Assembly: GCA_963082975.1 (NCBI GenBank) | Contig: OY720345.1 | Location: forward strand, 80,445,034-80,509,033 | Source of the DNA: Labia minor | Lineage: Eukaryota; Arthropoda; Insecta; Dermaptera; Spongiphoridae | Length of the DNA stretch: 64,000 nt | Reading direction: 5' to 3' | In this document: positions 1 through 11,089 of the stretch, piece by piece | How the letters are laid out: each line of letters starts with the position of its first letter | Position numbering within the stretch: the first letter of the stretch is position 1 | The notes under the pieces: generated by a model | Seen by the model: the letters and a program-made list of their open reading frames with translations, nothing else | Database searches by the model: none | Told to the model about the DNA's origin: nothing | Position numbers and translations under genes: made by a program

Positions 1-851
1 TAACCAGAAGTAGTAGTATGAACCAGAATTTTCCTATAAACGATGCACGATATCAGTTTAAAGACCGTAAGACCGCTTCTGTAGCGCCATCTTCTCCCTC
101 TAACAACTGACGAAGTTTGTCAACACACAATAACCATAAAGTTTCATACACCGGTATATTTTTCTATAACCTCAAACATGTCGACTTTTGTGCCTACGAA
201 CTATGCTTTGCGGACAGCATTGGTTTTGTGTTATCATTTGAAGAAAACTGCTGCAGAATCCAATAAAGTGCTTGTCGAAGCATACGGTGAACATGCTTTG
301 AGTGGTTTAAAAAATTGAAAAGTGGTGATTTTGACGTGAGAATCGAGGAGCGTGGGAATCCATCGAAAAAGGGTATAATAAATTATGAGCTACTCAAACC
401 TGGAGAAACTGTTAACACTTTCGCTACCAACAACAAATGATAGATTTGAATCGAGCAATACGTGAAAAACGACCGGAATATGCAAAAAGGCAACATAAAG
501 TAATTTTGCTTCATGATAATGCCCCCTCACACACAGCAAAACGGGCCACAGATACGATCGAGGCGTTCAATTGTGAAGTACTAGCGCATGCGGCTTATTC
601 CCCAGACTTGGCTTCGTCTGATTACCATCTATTCGCACTTGCCGAACAACATTTAAATTCGTATGAAAAAATGTACGAAAATGGCTCGACAACCGGTTCG
701 CTTCAACGGAAGAATTGTTTTTTTGGCGTGGCATTTATAAGAGGTGGAAAAAATGTATAAATTACAATGGATCCTATTTTGAATAAAATATTTTTTATAA
801 TTTTCAAATAACAGACTAAAAAATTCCGGTTTCATACTTCTTAAGCTGGTA
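1..851 (+). pseudogene. Internally deleted mariner transposon (irritans-like)
   Basis: This is a Tc1/mariner DNA transposon relic. Terminal inverted repeats are visible: the first ~35 bases (TATGAACCAGAATTTT core) match the reverse complement of the last ~35 (TATGAAACCGGAATTTT core), with TA at both outer edges. From 178 an ATG starts a mariner N-terminal helix-turn-helix region (KKTAAES...LVEAYGEHALS motif), then a frameshift near 317 leads to WFKKLKSGDFDV. About 130 residues are then missing, including the region of the first catalytic Asp (DEKW). The frame resumes at ELLKPGETV, shifts again, and from 437 reads the second catalytic Asp in HDNAPSHTA and the third in YSPDLASSDYHLF. A further shift gives the C-terminus RW.KCINYNGSYFE with a stop near 776. 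Two of three catalytic Asp survive, but the gene cannot make transposase. G+C is higher than in the flanks. Confidence 0.9.
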
Positions 852-1654
852 TTTAAAAATTTGCTTTTTTTTTTTTTCTTAATGAACAATTAGATGTGTA
901 AAATATTGATTGAAAGGAAATGAAGATGATACAAATAAAGTTAGTATTTTTTTATTTAATGAAATTAAATTACCGTTTAAAAATATACTGGTATTAATAT
1001 TATTATGTGGTAATTTTAAATGATATTCTTTTTCAGGTTTTTTTTTATTAAAGTAGGGAACCAGCTTTCTTCTTTAATAATTTATATATATATATAAATA
1101 TATGATAAAATGGAAATATCTTCAATATTCTAATTCAAGAAAAAAGAATGAGAGAGAAAAAGGAAATGAGATAATTGAAATGTCGATTCAATCATTGAAT
1201 CGTCATTAAATCGAGAATAGGAAAACCTTTTTTTTTATTTAAAATAAAAGTTTAACATGATTTTATAGTTAGCCTCAAGATAATATAAAATTTAGAATCT
1301 TACATAGAATATGTTTATTTTATTTATACTAAAATTTAAAAGATAAAATTCTTGTCAAATTATTTGGTAAAATAAAACAGTGAAGAATTTTAAAATTAGA
1401 AAATTTTTCATGCAATTTAATATTGGAAAATAAAAATAATAAATTATATGTTATAATATATTTTTATTTGAATTTGAATTTTTTTAAATCAATTTATGCA
1501 TTTTTGAGACTTTATTAAATGTTCTTTTTCGCGCGTATAAGTAGTTCAGTTTTAATATTTTTTTCAAAAAACTTAAAAAAGACGAAAATAATGGCTTTTT
1601 TTATTTTTTTTTTATATAAAAATTCAAGTTGAAATTCGAATTGAACACATAAAA
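852..1654. other. AT-rich intergenic stretch, no gene seen
   Basis: Very AT-rich DNA with T and A runs and a short (TA)n at about 1083-1100. I see no splice-flanked open frame, no RNA gene and no transposon terminus. Confidence 0.6.
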
Positions 1655-2254
1655 AATAAGTTGACCTGTAGCCAGGCACACAGCCGACCGACGGTTTGAA
1701 ATAAATTAATTTCCAGCTACAGAAACAATTTCAAATAATTTTAACATATCTATTAATGCAATAAAAAACAGATATGGATATAACATAAATATTTTTAATT
1801 TTATTTGATTTATAATATATAAGTTGAGCAGGCTGTGACGTAATGAAGAGCTGGGTGACGTCATATAATTTTAAATTAAGAAAAAACTAATGAAGATGAT
1901 TTTCCCGAGGATAAAACCAATACAAAGTGCATGATTCGTGGAGATATGTAACAAAATCTCCTCATGTGAAATTTGATGTGAAAATAACCCTTCCCTTCCT
2001 ATCGACGATCGGTAATACTACCACTTCCAGTTTCCGGATATACACCAAAAGTTGATCAATTCATCATACTGATGCATTAAGTAATACCAAATTTTATCAA
2101 AATCCGTTGATCCGTTCAAGCTGTATACATCTATTCGGACGGACAAACATCATGCTAAAAGTACTTTTTTCTGTTAAGAAAATGCATGATTCGTGGAGAT
2201 ATGTAAAAATCTCCACATGTGAAATTTGGTATGAAAACAATACCTTCGGTCGGT
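1655..2254 (-). mobile_element. Family A copy 1 (Helentron-like non-autonomous element)
   Basis: Near full-length member of a ~600-bp dispersed repeat. Read on the - strand it begins after a T-run with ACCGACCGA and ends TCGGTCGG...CCTG-gcta-CAGG-TCAACTTATT, so it has a subterminal inverted repeat (ACCGACCG core) and a 4-bp-stem hairpin near the 3' end. Inside are a GTCC-type microsatellite remnant, the CGGATTTTGATaAAATTTGGTA-like box, an ACCGGAAGT-like box, two hairpins of the GGAGAT...ATCTCC type and a pair of CRE-like sites. It carries no coding sequence. Assignment to Helentron/DINE-1-like elements is inferred from architecture. Short open frames here are chance readings. Confidence 0.75.
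1836..1863. promoter_or_regulatory. Paired CRE-like sites in family A copy 1
   Basis: TGACGTAA at 1836 and TGACGTCA at 1856, start-to-start distance 20 bp. Same arrangement as in the other family A copies, with one site mutated by one base. bZIP/CREB-type proteins bind TGACGTCA; function here is untested. Confidence 0.5.
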
Positions 2255-2714
2255 AAAAATTAATAAAAAAGATAGAGAAAAATCTTATATAATTAATTAT
2301 TTTACTGATCAAATCACCAATTGGAATTTTTTTTTTTTTAATTTCATGAATAGAATAATCAATTTTTCACTTTTTTTTCTTTTAATAATTTACAATTTGA
2401 AAATATGAGCAATTAGAAGAAACTATAAAAACTAAATATGGAAGCCATTTTCAATTCTAATATACCTTTAGATATCTTCTATTTGAAAATATATTGAAGA
2501 TAATTAAATTTATTTAATTATATATACATCAATTTTCATTTTATTGAATTTTCAACCCATAAACTATATTCTTCTTCTTGATTTCCCAAAAGATTTCTTT
2601 AATAAAAATCTTTCTCTTTTCTTATTATATAATATATAGGATTATTAGATAAATGTCTCTCTAATTTCATTGTAAGATTATGTTCTGTTTAGAGAAAAAA
2701 ATAGTACTTACATT

Positions 2715-2947
2715 CAGGGCTAAACTAATCCTTTGGGCTGTTTAGGCTACAGCCCAGGGGCGCCATAACTTAAGGGACGCCAGGAATGTCAGGATCAGGA
2801 ATTTTTAAATATGCTTAAATGAAATGTAGGTTAACGAGAACTTCATTTTACAAAATAATTTTATTTATAACTTTATTGAAATATTAAAAATCATATTTAA
2901 GAATTTTATCGCCTAGGCCCTATGTCGTTAATTAGTTTATACCCCAG
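2715..2947. mobile_element. Possible hAT-like MITE
   Basis: The left edge reads CAGGGCTAAACTAAT and the reverse complement of the right edge reads CTGGGGTATAAACTAAT, an imperfect terminal inverted repeat. Just inside the left end is a palindrome (GGGCTG...CAGCCC). No clear 8-bp target duplication is visible (CTTACATT versus TTCGCCAA), so this could be a decayed hAT non-autonomous element or chance. Confidence 0.35.
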
Positions 2948-2982
2948 TTCGCCAAAATTGATAAGAACATATGTATTATTAT

Positions 2983-3556
2983 TACTGATCGACGATAGTA
3001 AGGGAGGTATTGTTTTCATACCACCAAGATTTTTACATATCTCCACAAATCATGCATTTTCTTAACCTTTAGCATGTCTGTCCGTCCGTCCGTATAGATG
3101 TGAACAGCTTGAACGGTTCAACGGATTTTGATGAAATTTTGTATATTTGCTTAATGCATCAGTATGATGAATCAACTTTTGGTGCAAATCAGGAAACCGG
3201 AAGTGGTAGTAGGGAAGGGTTATTTTCACACCAAATTTCACATGAGGAGATTTTTTTACATATCTCCACGAATTATGCACTTTGTATTGATTTTATCCTC
3301 ATGAAAATTATCTTCATTAGTTTTTTCTTAAATTAAATTTATTGACGTCACCCAGCTCTTCATGACGTCACAGCCAGCTCAACTTATATAATATTATTAT
3401 AAATAAAATAAAATTAAAAATATTTATGTTATATCCATATCTGTTTTTTATTGCATTAATAGATACATTTAAATTATTTGAAATTGTTTCTGTAGCTGGA
3501 AATTAATTTATTTAAAACCGTCGGTCGGTTCTGCGCCTGACCACAGGTCAACTTAT
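2983..3556 (+). mobile_element. Family A copy 2, opposite orientation to copy 1
   Basis: Full-length-like copy lying 0.7 kb from copy 1 in reverse orientation. The order is: ATCGACGATAGTAAGGGAGG start; hairpin GGAGAT.../ATCTCC; GTCCGTCCGTCC microsatellite at 3079; GGATTTTGATGAAAT box; CCGGAAGTGGTAG box; second GGAGAT hairpin unit; CRE pair; then AAACCGTCGGTCGGTT and CCTG-acca-CAGG hairpin, ending TCAACTTATTTTT. The hairpin loop differs from copy 1 while the stem is kept. The start has lost one C of the ACCGACC motif. Confidence 0.8.
3343..3370. promoter_or_regulatory. Paired perfect CRE palindromes in family A copy 2
   Basis: TGACGTCA at 3343-3350 and again at 3363-3370, exactly 20 bp apart (two helical turns), separated by CCCAGCTCTTCA. 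Conserved in sequence and spacing with the other copies. Confidence 0.6.
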
Positions 3557-4943
3557 TTTTAATTTTTATAAACATAAATATACACATTTGGGATTGGAAT
3601 TATTAAAATAAAAATAATACTGGCTTGATTTTATATATAATTTTGAATAATGTTAAAATGATAATACATTACCTTGTGAAGCTATTCTTAATAATCACTA
3701 CCTTGTATAATCTTCTTATCATATTGACTTCTTTTAATAGGCCAATATATTCTTTTTTGAGATTCTATTCTCAATCCAAAAAAAAACATTTACAGGTCAG
3801 GTTTATTTATTAATTCATTTACTTATTTAGCATTTCTTATTCTGTATTCACAACTAATATTCCTTAATATTATATTGAAAAGAAATAAATTGTGTAGATT
3901 TATTAAATTTAATAATTTTATTTACTAATAATATTTTACATTAAAAACTTAAATATTATATAGTCTTTAATTTACTTTACATAAGTACCTTTTAATCTAG
4001 ATATGACTGGAGTGAGTTCAGAGAATTTTAATCGTTTCTCTCCTTATTGAGATTTATTTCGTGCTTTTTTGATTTTATATTTTGAATAAAAACATGAATA
4101 ATACAAATACCTTTATTAATTTTTTTCAATGCAATTTTAATTAGTAGTCTATATAAAAGTTATTAGAAATTTATTTTAATAAATTAAATTAAAATATGTG
4201 TGTGTGTGTTCATTTATAATTAAATATTTATTAAATTAAATACAAATTAGAAATTCTCTCCCATTATAATATAATTGTAAAGATATATGGCTTGTATGTC
4301 ATTTCTAGTTGTGGTTAAATTCGACTAGAGAATCATTTAGATATATATATAAAAAAAGAGAACATTTTCATTCTTGTCAGTTTTATAGTTTAATTTCCTG
4401 TCTAGTAATTCTTTTGGTAATTTCAGCTCTTTTTTTATCTTTATTAAAAATATACATCCTGTAGATCTTGAGCGAGCTAAATGAAAAAGGGAGAACTCTT
4501 TAGTTATATGATCATTGGAAAATTACTCTTCCAGATAGAAAACAACGAGTAGTTTTAAATAGAAAATAAAACAATCCATGTATGTATATACATTCTCATT
4601 TTTTCTTTATAAAAACGATAGATCAAAAAAAAAATCAATATACCATATTGTGGATATGATTAGCATTTTGTTTTCTAAAAAGTTTATTTTGATAAGAATA
4701 GACAATTAAAGAGACACTTTCTAGAAATTCAATGAATAAATTTCACTAGAAATGTCTTTAGGACGCAGGTTATTATTGGATTACAAGGAACGTTTCTAGT
4801 TCATTTTAACTTGATTTAATCGACTGAGACCATCTACACAACAAATATGACCCATTTCAATTAGTGATTTTGTTTGAATGTAAAAATTCAATTCTTCTAT
4901 TTTAATAGCAAATATAATTATGATCTCTAAGCATCATGAGAAA
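3557..4943. other. AT-rich intergenic stretch, no gene seen
   Basis: I see only AT-rich sequence, a short (TG)n near 4197 and short chance open frames. A 62-codon frame at 3625-3813 is hydrophobic because of base composition and has no recognisable domain. Confidence 0.55.
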
Positions 4944-5130
4944 TAGTTAGGAAGATAAAATCGAGTAAGTTGCGATGGGTAGGACATGTGGCGAGAATGG
5001 GAGAAGAAAGGCGAAAAATCTATTGGTGGGGAGACCGATTGGGAAGCGACCAAGGACGGTCAGACAATGTAGAAGGGACTTAAGAGGGATGAGAGTTAAT
5101 AGGAGTTGTATGGATTGAGCTGAGAAAGGG
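4944..5130 (+). pseudogene. LINE 3' coding fragment (non-LTR retrotransposon tail)
   Basis: Fragment of the C-terminal region of a non-LTR reverse-transcriptase polyprotein. In shifting frames it reads LRWVGHVARMGEER, then LVGRPIGKR, the recurrent arthropod LINE C-terminal signature also present nine more times in this window. Both ends are missing: no RT domain and no GATA-type tail are present. Clearly dead. Confidence 0.7.
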
Positions 5131-5189
5131 ATATTAACTTTGGAATAAACATAATTGAACGTAGAATAAATTTTTTTTATTCTTTTTCT

Positions 5190-5437
5190 TCTTAAGTTTG
5201 GCTATCATCATGACTAGGATAGCCTTAGAAGCTGCCTAGCCATGATAATTTTTCTTGGAAATGTTGTGGTGGTTTTCCCGTTGCCTTCCGCATGTATAGA
5301 ACCAGGAACTGACAGTTACTGGAGCCGGAGGCAGCTGATGTTAAATTGAATTTTATTAGAAAAATTTGTTCTTAGTTGGAATCGAACGTCAACTTCTTGT
5401 ATAGTAAATTGCTATGCTACACTCTCGGCTAGCTGCA
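5190..5437 (-). mobile_element. tRNA-derived SINE, first family
   Basis: Read on the - strand the head holds an A-box-like TAGCCGAGAGT (5421-5431) and, 34-44 bases on, a perfect B-box GTTCGATTCC (5378-5387), the internal RNA polymerase III promoter of a tRNA-derived SINE. The body continues toward 5190 and on the + strand contains GTGGTGGTTTTCCCGTTGCC at 5269-5288. It is unrelated to the second SINE family at 35.1, 40.0 and 48.3 kb. I did not find a clean target duplication. Confidence 0.55.
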
Positions 5438-5487
5438 TCTTATTCTTTTTAAATACATCAAATATATTAATTACATTCCCACTTGAA

Positions 5488-5750
5488 CAGTGATTCTCAA
5501 CCTTTTTTTTTTACCGCGGCACACTTTTAACGGTTTAAAAATTTGGCGGCACACAAAGAAAAAGATAAGTGTAAAAGTTTACCATATTGAAAAAAGTGGT
5601 CCCAAAAACGGTTTACCTTTTTTTTAGAACCATATTGGAAAAATTTAGAAAAAAAGTCGGAAATGTTTAAGAACCTCATAATCTTGGGGCACACTTTTGA
5701 AAATCTCGCTGCACACTAAAGTGCCGCGGCACAGTGGTTGAGAATCACTG
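5488..5750. mobile_element. hAT-type MITE
   Basis: A 15-bp perfect terminal inverted repeat, CAGTGATTCTCAACC at 5488 and its complement ending at 5750, encloses ~230 bp with no coding capacity. CAGTG...TCTCAACC termini are typical of hAT elements. The flanking 8-mers CACTTGAA and AACAAGAA agree at five of eight positions, consistent with a decayed 8-bp target duplication. A second internal inverted pair (CCGCGGCACA-like sequence at both sides) lies just inside the ends. Confidence 0.7.
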
Positions 5751-6195
5751 AACAAGAAGAAGAGATTCCTTCTTCCCCCCCCCCTCATGTTCAAATATTC
5801 TTATTAAATTTTATTTATAAAAATTATATATATGATTTAATAGTTACGTTATATAATTATATAGATTCAAGATGTGCAGATTTTATTTATCCTTATTGGC
5901 TATTCTGAAAATTTTTTTTTTTTTAAATAAATTAGTCTACTTTTATTATCCACTAATAATGTTATTTTTTTAATTTTAAATTTAATCTATCAATTAAATC
6001 CAACTAAAATTAAAAATTTATTAATACCCCTAGTTATTATAAAATATTTTAGGAGAAAGTCGCTTTATTTCGACCAATTTTTGTTTAAAAACCTCGAAAT
6101 GCATAAACAATCATCTTTAAAAAAGTGTCTCTTTTTATTGATACACATTAACTATGTTGTATAACCTGTAAATCTAAAGATACAATGAAAAATAA
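5751..6195. other. AT-rich spacer, no gene seen
   Basis: Contains a C-run at about 5777 and AT-rich sequence; nothing recognisable. Confidence 0.5.
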
Positions 6196-6676
6196 GCTGG
6201 AGTGTCTCCACTCGACTATCTCGCAATTTGAATTGGATTAATTAACATATATTCTATTTAAATTAAATTTAATTAATTATAAATTAAAATTAATAAATAA
6301 TATTTATTAAATCAACGCATGTTTGGCTCTTTGTTGATGGCGCCACGTCACGTGTTGGCGCGTGATTTGCAGTGTTAAAAAATTAATTCCGGTACTTTTA
6401 GCGATTCAATCAAGCTGAAATTCTATATATAGCAGTTTTATACAATTTTTAATCATGTGAAAAACTATCAAACATTTATTTTTACAGTCACTTTAGAAGA
6501 AAAAAAATCAAAACTAAATTTCATGATTCTAGCTCAAACCGTTTTTGCGAATTCTTGTCTACATATACATTCACATACACACGGACAGACATTTTTCTCA
6601 ACCTTAGTGAAAATGTCTCAGGGACCTTCAAAACGTATAAAAACATTAAATGGAAAATTTTCTCTGGCGAGATAGT
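6196..6676 (-). mobile_element. Family B copy 1 (internal deletion)
   Basis: Member of a ~600-bp repeat present six times. On the - strand the 5' end follows a T-run and reads ACTATCTCGCcaGAGA; the 3' end reads GCGAGATAGTCGAGTGgaga then CACTCCAG, that is, a subterminal inverted repeat ACTATCTCGC followed by a 5-bp stem, 4-base loop hairpin. This copy lacks most of the GAAATTTGGTA region and part of the 5' region present in copies 2-4. It keeps CACGTCACGTG and the CTATATATAG palindrome. No protein is encoded. Confidence 0.75.
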
Positions 6677-6976
6677 AAAAATTGCTAAGAGAGGTTCATT
6701 TTTGGAAACTGGTCGCTGAAATTGTACTTTAAGTGTCTTTAATTGAATAACAAAGAGATGATTAATTTAAATATTTAAAATGTGGCAATAATCTATTTTT
6801 CGTTTTGGGAGTTACTTTGGCACAGATGGTATATACCCATCTGTTACAATAAAGAATACTAAATCATGTCTTCTCCGCATAAGAAATAAAAACCATCAGG
6901 TTGTTGTCATTATTATGTTGTTTCTTATAGATATTTGTTTGGTCATACATTTTATATTTTTCCGTATAAATATATA

Positions 6977-7454
6977 TTAGGTTCTTTGGAAAGAAATTTC
7001 GTTTTTTTTTTATTTGTAAAACTGCAAGACAATTTTCGTTTAATAAATAAATATTTGATCGCAAAAAACTGATCCAGGTGATTTTTTTAATCTCTTCATT
7101 TAAACATCAACAAATGCCTTTACAGTGTTTTTATCAGCTTCAACCGGCCTTCCGTACGTGGTGCATTTCATCTTCCACATCAAATTTTTTTGCAAACCAG
7201 TCCGTTAATTTCTTTCTGGATTAAACAGCATTTTTACTTTTTCAATAGGAAAAAAGTAAAATTTGATGAAAATTCTGCTTATTGCTCTTCTATTTAAAAA
7301 GGCACCAATCATAAAAATACTGCGTAGATTCAATTGAACTTTTTACACACAGCTCTTCAAACATGATTATGTGGCTTAAGTGTGAAGTTGTGTTCGAAAA
7401 AATATAATTAAATCCTTTGGCAGAAAAAACGAAATTACTTTCTGAACAACCTAA
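6977..7454 (-). pseudogene. Deleted mariner element
   Basis: Terminal inverted repeats TTAGGTTCTTTGGAAAG at 6977 and, reverse-complemented from 7454, TTAGGTTGTTCAGAAAG, both followed by TAATTTCG/AATTTCG and poly-T, with TA on each side. Inside, the - strand reads a mariner N-terminal remnant: FDVEDE, then after a shift GRPVEADKNTVKAFVDV. No catalytic triad remains. The TIR sequence differs from the mariners at 1, 9.3 and 17.5 kb, so this is a separate mariner lineage. Confidence 0.75.
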
Positions 7455-7456
7455 TA

Positions 7457-9141
7457 CCTATATATTGGTTGTTTTTTTATCAATAATTCAAAAGATAGCA
7501 GCATCCAATTATTACCAATTTAAAACTATGATGAATTCTCTTATAATTAAATTTTGAATAGAATATTATAAATGTTACCTAAAATAAAAACTTTTTACTC
7601 CTGTGGTCCCTTTTTAGGTACAATATTAAAACAGAACCTTCTCTTTTTACCAGTTTTCAATAACAAGCACATTCATTTTATTTACCAAAACGGACTCTTT
7701 GTAAAAATTTGTTTCTATTTTATTTTCATAGACCTATTTATCATAAATTTAGAAACTTTTAACAAACACAAACAATCTGTTTTTTTTTTTGTAAATTCTT
7801 TAAAAGTTCCTTTATAATTTTGATAATTATATATATACACAACAAATTATTTTAATAATTAAGTTATACTCTTTGTTTTTATGATAAATGTGTCACGTTT
7901 AAAAAATTACCATGTAATTTTAATCAATTACTAAGTTGCTTTGCATTCTAATTAAATGTTGAAAACTTTAAAATTATATATCATATAATAAAGGTTATTA
8001 TTCTTTAATTTTAAATGTTATTTCGAAGATCATTCTTAAATGAATAATAAACGTGAGAATTCAATTAAGTTTAAATTAGATTTTCAAATTTAATTAATAT
8101 AGCCATTTATTTTATATCAACTTTCAATTTGTGTTATTTAAGTAAAAAAAAAATTCCATTTCAGGAATTTGAAAGATCAAGTTTCGTCTTTGTCGAATAA
8201 AATATTATCATGGCCCTCCAAGATTCTTTATTGATTGAATTTATTCTTTCACAGAGCATATCAGTTGCTGAATTTTTCGAATAGTTTGAAAAAAAAAGTC
8301 AATATAAATCAAATAGGGGAAATGCGATTCGTCGCAAATGTCGATTTATATTAGCCACCAGACTGGAAATTTTGATATCTGATAATATAGCAGAGCCAAC
8401 AAAATTTTATATAACCATGAAATACAATAGTTTATCAATTATTCAGCTAACAAATGAATACCTTGTATTATGTTATTGACATTGGAATTTTTAGTCATTT
8501 TAAGATAAACTCAAACCTTTGAAATCAAAGTCAGTATTGAATTTATAAAAATTAAAAAATTAGAAATACATATTATAGAATTTTATATTAATTATTATTT
8601 TTTATTAAAATGGATTACACTTAAAAATTAATGAACATATTTAAAAAAAAATTGTAAACTATTATTTATTTTTTTTTATTATTATAGAAAAAATTAGAAT
8701 AACAAATTTTAAATAAATTATTTATATAGAAAACTTTATTGAAAATAAAATAATAAGAAATATTAATATATTTATCTTAAATATAAAATAGAAAAAAGTG
8801 TTTGGTACACAATTGATTGATTTTTCTTTATATTATAATATTCAATAAACATGTAATCTAATCAGATCGCCACACTTTCTAAAGGGAAATCAATCATAGA
8901 TATCTATTTCTGAAGAACACTGTAATTCAGGAGTCGTTTAAAGTGCTGTAAGGAATCTATGTAGCAATCGTCAAACGCCGCGAGCCCCATGCGGCACTTC
9001 ACTTTCAATTATAAATATTTCTAATTATATTATATTTATATAATTATTTTATTATATTATTTACTAAAATATTATATTAATTATTATTTATTATATTTAT
9101 AATTATATTATTTTTCTTTCAAAACTCAAAATACTATATTG

Positions 9142-9180
<39 letters not shown>

Positions 9181-9272
9181 CTAAAAAAAAGATAAAACAC
9201 TCAACAGAGAACAGTTTATTTATTTAATATAAAAAATCAAATCTATATGCCCAATTCTAAAGCAAATAGTAT
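7457..9272. other. AT-rich intergenic stretch with (AT)n
   Basis: No supported gene. It holds an uninterrupted (AT)n run at about 9144-9178. A short slightly GC-richer patch at about 8930-9000 gave no recognisable product. Confidence 0.55.
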
Positions 9273-9273
9273 A

Positions 9274-9740
9274 CGAGGGAAGGTCAATAAGTCTGTGACT
9301 TTTTGAATGAAACACAGGTTTTTAGATAAAAAACATTAATTTATTTTTCAACTTTGGAGCTCTATACACTTCGCCCAACGTTTCTCCAATTTTTTTATCC
9401 CTTCAAAAAAATAAGATTTGTCGAGGACATCAAAAGACGTATTTGTTTGTGAGATGATTTCATCGTTGGAGTCAATTCTCATTCACGCCGAGCCATTTCT
9501 TGAGAGAATAAGGATGAGGGAGTCATTCGTATCCCAACTCATGGATTTGAATAGAAATTCACTTTTTTCATTTTCTTCTCCAATCACGAGGTAGCCTGCT
9601 ATTAATGGATGTCAAACAAAAACGAAAAGAACCTGCTTGTTCAAATTTCGACAGGAGTCAACTGGTAGTTGTCTGTGTGTTACCATTTCATTTAAGAGAC
9701 GGGATATTCAAAAAGTCGCAGACTTGTTGACTTACCCTTG
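9274..9740 (-). pseudogene. Deleted mariner element with readable transposase C-terminus
   Basis: TIRs CGAGGGAAGGTCAATAAG (9274) and, complemented from 9740, CAAGGGTAAGTCAACAAG, each flanked by TA. On the - strand the transposase C-terminus is readable: HELGYE then LPHP.YS joined directly to LKKWLGVNE, then SNDEIISQTN, FDVLDKSYFFEGIKKLEK and RWAKCIELQS with a stop near 9344. A deletion inside PYSPDLAPS...LKKWL removed the third catalytic acidic residue. The upstream junction is shared with the fragment at 37.8-38.1 kb, so both descend from one internally deleted, non-autonomous subfamily. Confidence 0.8.
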
Positions 9741-9863
9741 TAATATTTATTAAATTCAAAAAACTTCGGTGGTTATGTTTATTAATAAAGATATTTTGTA
9801 AATAATACCACATAATTATATTTTATTGCACTTTTATTAAAAAACAAAAATACAACGTTTTGA

Positions 9864-9966
9864 TTGCTCTTTCTGCAATTTTTATCAAGTAATTAAACCG
9901 AATAATAACCTGTAGCTGATCGATCGGGCAGTGCAATTATTTGATAACGATTGCAAAAAGAGCAAT
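9864..9966. repeat. Imperfect inverted repeat, 26-bp arms
   Basis: Left arm 9864-9889 (starts ATTGCTCTTTCTGCAAT) and right arm 9941-9966 (ends TTGCAAAAAGAGCAAT) are complementary with about three mismatches and enclose ~51 bases. No target duplication or coding sequence is seen; it could be a foldback element remnant. Confidence 0.6.
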
Positions 9967-9969
9967 TAG

Positions 9970-11089
9970 ACATATTGTCTTTTTTGAAAAAGAACAGTAA
10001 AATTTAATTATGCGTTATTATTTACAAAATTCTTTACCACAATATTGAAACAAAGATAAGGGTGTCGACTCTTTTATCTATGTTAACAAAAAAATAAATT
10101 TAGGTAGGGATATTAAAACATCAAATCACCAACCAAGTTGAAGATTTCATTAAATGATTAATTATATAACTTACATTCTATCAGTAACATATAAGTAGGT
10201 AATCTTGGGAAAAATTAAGTATAATATAAAAATAAAAAAAATAAATAATTTCTAGTTTAATTATGTGAAAAAATTTGTTTTATCTTTTAATAAGAAATTC
10301 AATTTTTACTATTGAACAGCTTTTCATAGATTAAACTGCGGTGATAATAATGGATTATATATTATGAAATTATCATGATTAGATTATGAGAGTTAAAGTT
10401 GGCTCGAAATACGCCTTCCAAATGTCGTGTGACAACCCCTAATGGAGTCTTCATGGGTTGCTTCTTAATTGGCAGAAACGGTAATAAAATGACACCTGAA
10501 ATAGATATATGAAAATATAATAGAATATGCAATAAATTTAAGAAGAAGATCACGTGACTTTTTCAAATTTTCTATTGAGGTTAAATTCATTTTAATTTGT
10601 AATTGTAAATAAATCAATTTGAAAATGATTTGTAAAAAAACTCTTTAAATATAATATTAATAATAAAATTTAGATCAATTAATAAACTTTCAAAATATTA
10701 TTATTTAACATAATTAAATTAAAAAAAACTTTTAAGAAAAGATTAAAAAAAATACAAGTAGTTAGTATGTGTGTCTGTGTGTATACGATCCGAATTCAAA
10801 TAAGTAATTCAAAGTTATTTTTATTCAAATTTTCTCAATTATTAATTCTTTTTTAAAATGTTACAGAAGTAAATTATTTTAATTAATAGATAGGTACTAT
10901 AGTAGTAGTATGTTTGATATTTGTACATTTCGAAGCATTTTTTTGAATAAATATTTTAAATTGTTCGTGTATCACAGAAGATCTAAAAGTTAAGGATTCA
11001 GATGTAGCTGTAGTGGATGGTTGAAGAGTGAAAAAGCTCAATAAATGAATATTACTCAAAAATTGAATGCCCGACAAAAATCTTTACTT
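9970..11089. other. AT-rich intergenic stretch, no gene seen
   Basis: AT-rich DNA with a few moderately mixed patches, such as 10390-10500, but no motif, splice pair or transposon end that I recognise. Confidence 0.5.

Noticed and set aside
3062-3336. Open frames on both strands inside family A copy 2
   Set aside because: Similar frames appear wherever family A occurs, with shifts and stops differing between copies. They follow from the repeat sequence, not from a conserved protein.
6457-6675. 72-codon open frame beginning MKNYQTF and related frames at 15545 and 36777
   Set aside because: All lie in family B antisense to its 5' part. The frames differ in length and are broken in other copies, so no coding constraint is visible.
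7457-9272. Several hydrophobic short frames as membrane proteins
   Set aside because: Phe/Ile/Leu/Tyr-rich frames arise automatically in such T-rich DNA and show no starts, splice signals or domains.
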